From the NCBI GenBank assembly GCA_913057195.1, contig CAJXNL010000019.1, positions 1 through 39,862 of the forward strand: a stretch of DNA of 39,862 nucleotides. Direction: 5' to 3'. Shown here piece by piece: positions 35,398 to 39,862 of the stretch. A model generated the notes under the pieces. It had not been told where the DNA came from. It searched no databases and was given only the letters and a program-made list of their open reading frames with translations. Every line of letters starts with the position of its first letter. Within the stretch, counting starts at the first letter, position 1. This DNA is from an uncultured Wenzhouxiangella sp. (GTDB lineage Bacteria; Pseudomonadota; Gammaproteobacteria; Xanthomonadales; Wenzhouxiangellaceae). The position numbers and the translations under genes were made by a program.

Positions 35398-35910
35398 ATG
35401 ATTGATCCTGATGGATTCCGGCCGAACGTGGGCATCGTTTTGACCAGACACGATGGTCGTGTGTTTTGGGCGCGGCGTTCGGGCCAAAGCGGATGGCAGT
35501 TCCCGCAAGGTGGCATGAACACCGATGAGACGCCGATTGAAGCGATGTATCGGGAGCTGACCGAAGAGACCGGCTTGCGCGAGGACCACGTCCGTGTCAT
35601 CGCCTCGACGCCGGGCTGGCTTCGCTATCGTCTACCGAAGCGGTATCAGCGCACCCAACAAAAACCGGTCTGCATTGGACAAAAACAGGTGTGGTTTTTG
35701 CTGGAGTTTTTGGCCGACGACGATGCCGTGATGCTGGATCATCTTCCCGAGCCGGAATTTGATGCCTATCGTTGGGTGGATTTTTGGTATCCCTCCAAGC
35801 ATGTGATTGACTTCAAACGCCCGGTGTATCGCCGAGCCTTGCAATTTTTTGAGCCGATGGTCAAGCCCCGGTCAAGCATTGAACAAAAGACCACTTTGAA
35901 TGAAGGATGA
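35398..35910 (+). CDS. rppH: RNA pyrophosphohydrolase RppH (Nudix)
   Basis: 170 residues. Removes pyrophosphate from the 5' end of mRNAs, triggering RNase E-dependent decay. The N-terminus [15 protein letters not shown] is the RppH hallmark. The Nudix box is complete at residues 38-60 ([20 protein letters not shown] and TGL, with the E-x-x-E-E metal ligands). [10 protein letters not shown] and [21 protein letters not shown] follow E. coli RppH. The stop overlaps an upstream in-frame ATG of the next gene. In enterobacteria rppH is followed by ptsP; here a peptidase gene follows. Confidence 0.95.
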   Translation: MIDPDGFRPNVGIVLTRHDGRVFWARRSGQSGWQFPQGGMNTDETPIEAMYRELTEETGLREDHVRVIASTPGWLRYRLPKRYQRTQQKPVCIGQKQVWFLLEFLADDDAVMLDHLPEPEFDAYRWVDFWYPSKHVIDFKRPVYRRALQFFEPMVKPRSSIEQKTTLNEG

Positions 35911-35915
35911 GGACA

Positions 35916-37340
35916 ATGAAAGCACCCCTTTGGATAGCTACACTGAGCTTGGCCGTGGCCATGACTGACGCGCCGGCCGAGCGGCCTGATCCCATTTTTA
36001 GTGATGATGATCTGGCGATTGCGGCGCAACTGCGTGACAGCGCGCTTCAGGGCAATGGCGGTTTTGATGTGGTCGAAGAGCTGACGACTTTAATTGGGCC
36101 GCGCTTGGCGGGCAGCCCGGCCGATGCCAAAGCGGTTGAGTGGGCGGTGGCGTATCTCAACGAGGCGGGGTTTGATCGCGTCTTCACTGAGCCGGTGACT
36201 TTCCCCACGTGGCATCGCAATACAGAGAAAGCCACCATCACTGCACCCGTCGAGCGCGAGCTGGTGACTTTGGCATTGGGTTTTTCGCCGGCCACGCCTC
36301 AAGGCGGGATTGAGGCCGAGGTGGTGATGTTGGATGACTACGAGGCACTGCAAGCGGTCAGTGCTGAGCGAGTCGAGGGCAAAATTATCTTCATCCGCAA
36401 CCGGATGGAGCGTGCGCGCGATGGCTCAGGTTATGGACCGGCCGTTCGAGCCCGCTCACTCGGCGCGCGAATCGCGGCCGAAAAAGGGGCGGTGGCCTAT
36501 GTGATTCGCTCCATTGGCACTTCCACCAATCGGTTTGCCCACACCGGCACGCAGCGGTTTGATGTGGGTGTTCGCTCATTGCCGGCGGTGGCGATTTCAA
36601 ATCCAGATGCCGATCAGCTCGAGCGAGTGATGGCACTGGGCGAGCCGGTGTCCATGCATGTCGAAGTGGACGCTGAGTTTGTTGAGGCCTACACCTCACA
36701 AAACGTCATCGCTGAGATCACCGGCAGTCAGTCCCCCGAGCAGGTGGTGGCGATTGCCGCACACTTGGATTCTTGGGATGTGGGCACGGGCGCCTTAGAC
36801 GATGGCGCGGGCATCGGGATTGTCACTGAAGCGGGCCGTTTGATTCAGGCACTGGACCAAAAACCCAATCGTTCCATCCAAATCATTTTCTTCGCCGCTG
36901 AGGAGATCGGGCTTTGGGGGGGTCGCGCGTGGGCCGAGAAAAATAAAGACAACTTCCACAACATTCAAGTGGGTGCAGAGTCTGATTTTGGTGCGGGTCC
37001 AATCTATGAAATCACGGCCAAAGTCTCCGATGAGGCCAAGCCCGTCATCCGTGCGATTGCCGATGTATTGGCGCCGTTGGGGATTGAGTTGGGTGGCTGG
37101 GACGCCTGGGGCGGTCCCGACTTTCGACCGGCGGCCGCGTACGGGATGGCGGCGGTGGATTTGCGCCAGGATGGACGCAACTACTTCGACTACCACCACA
37201 CCGAAAATGACACGCTCGATAAGATCGACCCGGCGAACATGAAACAAAACGCCGCCGCCTACGCGGCGCTGGCGTGGCTGGCGGCGCAGTCGCCGGTGCG
37301 CTTTGGATCAGGCCCTGACCTCATTCAGCCTGAGGGGTGA
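35916..37340 (+). CDS. Exported M28-family zinc peptidase (carboxypeptidase Q-like)
   Basis: 474 residues with a signal peptide (LWIATLSLAVAMTDAPA). The N-terminal part resembles M28B peptidases with an inserted PA-like domain (about 95-260; GKIIFIRNRM, KGAVAYVIRS). The zinc-binding catalytic core follows: His near 283 (AIAAHLDSWDVGTG), Asp in GALDDGAG, the Glu pair in FFAAEEIGLWG, Asp in ESDFGAG and a late His in FDYHHTENDT. Predicted aminopeptidase or dipeptidase in the periplasm. AAGGA (35903-35907) lies 8 bases before ATG 35916; the earlier ATG at 35907 overlaps the rppH stop but has its ribosome site directly abutting, so it is less likely. Confidence 0.9.
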   Translation: MKAPLWIATLSLAVAMTDAPAERPDPIFSDDDLAIAAQLRDSALQGNGGFDVVEELTTLIGPRLAGSPADAKAVEWAVAYLNEAGFDRVFTEPVTFPTWHRNTEKATITAPVERELVTLALGFSPATPQGGIEAEVVMLDDYEALQAVSAERVEGKIIFIRNRMERARDGSGYGPAVRARSLGARIAAEKGAVAYVIRSIGTSTNRFAHTGTQRFDVGVRSLPAVAISNPDADQLERVMALGEPVSMHVEVDAEFVEAYTSQNVIAEITGSQSPEQVVAIAAHLDSWDVGTGALDDGAGIGIVTEAGRLIQALDQKPNRSIQIIFFAAEEIGLWGGRAWAEKNKDNFHNIQVGAESDFGAGPIYEITAKVSDEAKPVIRAIADVLAPLGIELGGWDAWGGPDFRPAAAYGMAAVDLRQDGRNYFDYHHTENDTLDKIDPANMKQNAAAYAALAWLAAQSPVRFGSGPDLIQPEG

Positions 37341-37351
37341 CTCGACAGGCC

Positions 37352-37729
37352 ATGCAAAAACGCCTGCTGTTAAACCTTCGCCACGTCCCCGACGATGAAA
37401 TCGAAGAGGTGCTTGCGCTGTTGGAGGACCATGGGATTGAGCACTACCTCACCCCGGCGGGGCCCTTTGGAATCAGCGCAGGCGGCATTTGGCTTCGGCA
37501 CCGCGACGATTGCGCTCGGGCCCAAGCGCTGTTTGATGACTATCAAAAAGACCGCGCCCGGCGTGCGCGGCAAATGGTCGACGAGACCAAAGCGCGTGGT
37601 GAGCAGGAGACTTTCTGGACGTTATGGCGTCGCCGGCCGTGGCATGTCACCGGGATGGTGATCTTGAGCGTGGTGATTTTAATGATCTTCTTTGCACCGA
37701 TGCTGCAGATCGCCCAAACGGTTCGATAA
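37352..37729 (+). CDS. DUF6164 family small membrane protein
   Basis: About 125 residues. The opening KRLLLNLRHVPDDEIEEVLALLEDHGIEHYLTP and GPFGISAGGIWLRHRDDCARA fit the DUF6164 family as I know it, a cytosolic alpha/beta domain followed by a basic linker and one C-terminal transmembrane helix (VTGMVILSVVILMIFFAPML). Function unknown. The family start corresponds to ATG 37352; a GTG at 37337 overlapping the peptidase stop (GTGA) would add five residues. It closes the rppH-peptidase run and converges on recQ with 11 bases between stops. Confidence 0.75.
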   Translation: MQKRLLLNLRHVPDDEIEEVLALLEDHGIEHYLTPAGPFGISAGGIWLRHRDDCARAQALFDDYQKDRARRARQMVDETKARGEQETFWTLWRRRPWHVTGMVILSVVILMIFFAPMLQIAQTVR

Positions 37730-37740
37730 TCTCAGGCGGC

Positions 37741-39543
37741 TTAGTGGCTGACCGAGTCGCGCCACAGGACTTCCAAAAGCGACTCGCCATGGGCTTTGAG
37801 TTTGTGTCGGCCGACCCCGTGAACTTGGCCAAGCTGTTCTAAGCTGTCGGGCCTGGCGTCGATGATCGCCTCTAAGGTCTTGTCGTGGAAAATCACATAA
37901 GGGGGAACGCCCTGCTCGCGCGCGAGTTCGTAGCGCCACTGTCTGAGCCGCGCCCACAGAGGGTCCTCGTGATGTGTGACGCGCTGGCGCGGCTTTTTTG
38001 CGCGGGTGACGGTATCGATGCGACACGCCAGGGTGGTTTCGTTTTTAAGCAGGGCGCGCGATTGTTCAGTCAACCTCAATCCACCCGAGCCTTCAGGCAC
38101 GGGTTCTATGTGGCCTTTGGCCAGCAGCTGGCGGATGATGGACAGCCACTGGCTCTGATCGAGCTCCAGGCCGATCCCAAACGTCGACAACTTGTCATGG
38201 CCTAAGCGCAGCACACGTTCGTTGGAGACGCCTCGAAGCACATCAACAATGTGTCCAGCCCCAAAGCGTTGACCCGTCCGAAAGACACACGACAAAGCCT
38301 TTCGTGCGGGTTCAGTGGCGTCCCACGTTTGGGGGGGATGAAGACAGTTGTCACACTGACCACAGTGGCCGGGGTGGTGTTCATTGAAATAGCCCAACAA
38401 GACGGGCCGACGACAGTTGCAGTGCTCTAAAAATCCCAGCATGGCCTCCAGGCGTGAACGGTCTTGCGCGTTGTTGTTAAGACTCTCCCCGAGCAGACGG
38501 CGGACTTGGATAATGTCTTGGATGCCATAGATGAGCCAGGCGTCGCTGGGCGCGCCGTCTCGACCCGCGCGCCCGGTTTCTTGATAGTAGGCTTCAATGC
38601 TTCGCGGAACGTCCAGGTGGGCAACAAAGCGGACATTGGGTTTGTCGATGCCCATGCCAAAGGCGATCGTGGCACACATGATCAGACCGTCCTCATTCAA
38701 AAAGCGCGCCTGATGCTCGTGCCGGGCTTCGGCAGATAAGCCTGCATGATAGGGCAGGGCCTTCAGTCCTTTATTTTGTAACCACTGTGCCAGCTGTTCG
38801 GTTTTCTTTCGGGAGGCGCAGTAGACAATGCCGGCATCATGGGGGTGTTCGGTTTGAATGAATGCGAGCAATTGCGCTTTGGGATTGTGCTTGAGCCCGA
38901 TTCGATAACGAATGTTGGTTCGATCAAAACTGTCGACGAAGACTTGGGCTTGAGGACCCAACAGACGCTCGATAATCTCGTGACGCGTGGTCTCATCGGC
39001 GGTGGCGGTTAGGGCAATGCGGGGCACCGTCGGAAATCGCTCGACAATGTCCCCCAGTCGCAGGTATTCGGGCCGAAAGTCATGCCCCCATTGAGACACG
39101 CAGTGCGCTTCGTCGATGGCAAACAGAGCAATCTTCGATTGATCGAGCCAGTGGCGGGTTCTCGATTGCACCAGACGTTCGGGCGCCACGTACAAGAGAT
39201 CCAGGCTGCCCTCGGCCAGGGCGGCCTCAACAGCGCGCTGATTCTCGACCGATTGGCTGGCGCTGAGCATCCCTGCCCGAACGCCGCACTGGTTGAGCGT
39301 CTCGACTTGATCGCGCATCAAGGCGATCAATGGCGAGACAACCACTGCAGTCCCGTCTCGCATCAACGCTGGGATCTGGTAACACAGCGATTTCCCACCG
39401 CCGGTGGGCATCAGCGCCAGGGCGGATGACCCGCGCGCCACCGCATCAATGATTTGGGCCTGCTGCCCCCTAAAATTGGGGTAACCAAAGACAGTTTGCA
39501 GGAGATTGAGGGCGCGTTCCGCGTGGGCAACATCGGCTGGCAT
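37741..39543 (-). CDS. recQ: ATP-dependent DNA helicase RecQ
   Basis: 600 residues. A 3'-5' helicase acting in RecF-type recombination and stalled-fork repair. Domain order is typical: helicase motif 0 FRGQQAQIIDAV, Walker A MPTGGGKSLCYQ, DEAH box AIDEAHCVSQWGHDFRPEY with the aromatic-rich loop, motif VI YYQETGRAGRDG, RecQ-Ct zinc-binding cysteines (CNCRRP, CGQCDNC), winged helix (TFGIGLELDQSQWLSIIRQL), and an HRDC domain in the last 80 residues (PPYVIFHDKTLEAI). Length equals E. coli RecQ. No obvious ribosome site precedes the ATG. Single gene facing the DUF6164 gene. Confidence 0.96.
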   Translation of the reverse strand: MPADVAHAERALNLLQTVFGYPNFRGQQAQIIDAVARGSSALALMPTGGGKSLCYQIPALMRDGTAVVVSPLIALMRDQVETLNQCGVRAGMLSASQSVENQRAVEAALAEGSLDLLYVAPERLVQSRTRHWLDQSKIALFAIDEAHCVSQWGHDFRPEYLRLGDIVERFPTVPRIALTATADETTRHEIIERLLGPQAQVFVDSFDRTNIRYRIGLKHNPKAQLLAFIQTEHPHDAGIVYCASRKKTEQLAQWLQNKGLKALPYHAGLSAEARHEHQARFLNEDGLIMCATIAFGMGIDKPNVRFVAHLDVPRSIEAYYQETGRAGRDGAPSDAWLIYGIQDIIQVRRLLGESLNNNAQDRSRLEAMLGFLEHCNCRRPVLLGYFNEHHPGHCGQCDNCLHPPQTWDATEPARKALSCVFRTGQRFGAGHIVDVLRGVSNERVLRLGHDKLSTFGIGLELDQSQWLSIIRQLLAKGHIEPVPEGSGGLRLTEQSRALLKNETTLACRIDTVTRAKKPRQRVTHHEDPLWARLRQWRYELAREQGVPPYVIFHDKTLEAIIDARPDSLEQLGQVHGVGRHKLKAHGESLLEVLWRDSVSH

Positions 39544-39612
39544 GGGACGACAGCATACCGGTTTATGTCGTCTGTGGGGCCACTGTTTGGCTGGTCACTG
39601 GCGCTTGGCATC

Positions 39613-39621
39613 TGATATGAT
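39613..39621 (+). promoter_or_regulatory. Possible extended -10 promoter element
   Basis: TGA-TATGAT, an extended -10 type motif, about 42 bases upstream of the ATG at 39663 in the gap between recQ and the partial gene. No matched -35 is evident. Confidence 0.35.
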
Positions 39622-39662
39622 GTTGGAGTCAGCGTGTATTAAAAGTAGGTCAATGTAGGACA

Positions 39663-39862
39663 ATGAGGCGCCTTGCCCCCCAAATAACGGCCAGCATGCA
39701 GCCGGGCCCCGCGGCGTGGTGCGCTCGCGTGGTCTTTGGCATGGCCTTGGTCCTGGCTGCAGGTGGGGCATGGGCCCAGCCGTATGGCTACAGCGTCAAC
39801 TCACGGGGCAATTTTGCCGACAGCAACGATGTCAACGCCCTGTGGCGCATCAACTTGGCCAC
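39663..39862 (+). CDS. Secreted protein, 5' part only (cut by window end)
   Basis: An open frame of 66 codons runs to the window edge. It starts with MRRLAPQITASMQPG, then a signal peptide hydrophobic core (VVFGMALVLAAGGAWA) with likely cleavage after AWA, then QPYGYSVNSRGNFADSNDV and NALWRINLA. The NSRGNF...LWRINLAT pattern resembles the first blade of beta-propeller proteins (YncE or DUF4394-like), but too little is seen to decide. AGGA lies only 2 bases before the ATG; a later ATG at 39696 is possible. A short direct repeat (AGGTCAATGT / AGGACAATGA) surrounds the ribosome site. Divergent from recQ. Confidence 0.6.
   Translation, partial: MRRLAPQITASMQPGPAAWCARVVFGMALVLAAGGAWAQPYGYSVNSRGNFADSNDVNALWRINLA

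Overview
The window looks like chromosomal DNA of a free-living, respiring gammaproteobacterium. Pointers are the order engB - cytochrome c4 - dsbA - endonuclease/exonuclease/phosphatase gene, which is common in gammaproteobacteria, together with rppH, cca, nei, recQ and dusB homologues, families DUF6746 and DUF6164, and many large TonB-dependent receptors and TPR-fused enzymes as in Lysobacterales (Xanthomonadales)-like lineages. I cannot name the genus. No rRNA, tRNA, transposase, integrase, phage gene or CRISPR array was seen. The left edge (about 1-860) and the block around 8.5-14.7 kb look more AT-rich by eye than the remainder.

Layout. 35-2732: a secreted DUF4402-like protein, a BASS-family transporter and the DNA glycosylase Nei. 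2682-4386 (minus): a TPR-methyltransferase and a 51-residue membrane protein. 4487-6181: a di-heme cytochrome c peroxidase divergent from a small periplasmic DUF6746 protein, with a perfect FNR-type box between them. 6276-8528: katG and its terminator. 8658-13839: a periplasmic amidase divergent from a large TonB-dependent receptor. This block ends with a decayed second copy of the katG 3' end plus terminator (13931-14093). 14100-14684: a gene-free stretch with at least nine closely packed stem-loops, ahead of a second TonB-dependent receptor (14685-17171) and a TPR-sulfotransferase (17284-19272).

19483-22980 (minus): a membrane-anchored TPR/AraC-type regulator, dusB and engB. 23065-25302 (plus): cytochrome c4, dsbA and an EEP-family hydrolase. 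25216-26010 (minus): a TauE/SafE permease. 26031-29258 (plus): a lytic transglycosylase and a CCA-adding enzyme with an eroded HD site. 29367-33523 (plus): an RND efflux pump and its membrane-fusion protein. 33532-35297 (minus): a BtuCD/FecCDE-type ATPase and permease without a binding protein. 35398-37729 (plus): rppH, an M28 peptidase and a DUF6164 protein. 37741-39543 (minus): recQ. From 39663: the start of a secreted protein cut by the window end.

Together: redox and peroxide defence (ccp, katG, cytochrome c4, dsbA), envelope transport and remodelling (two TBDRs, RND pump, ABC importer, BASS and TauE carriers, Slt), and housekeeping RNA/DNA enzymes. The stretches most worth a second look are the stem-loop region upstream of the second receptor, the duplicated katG 3' end flanking the amidase/receptor block, and the FNR box.
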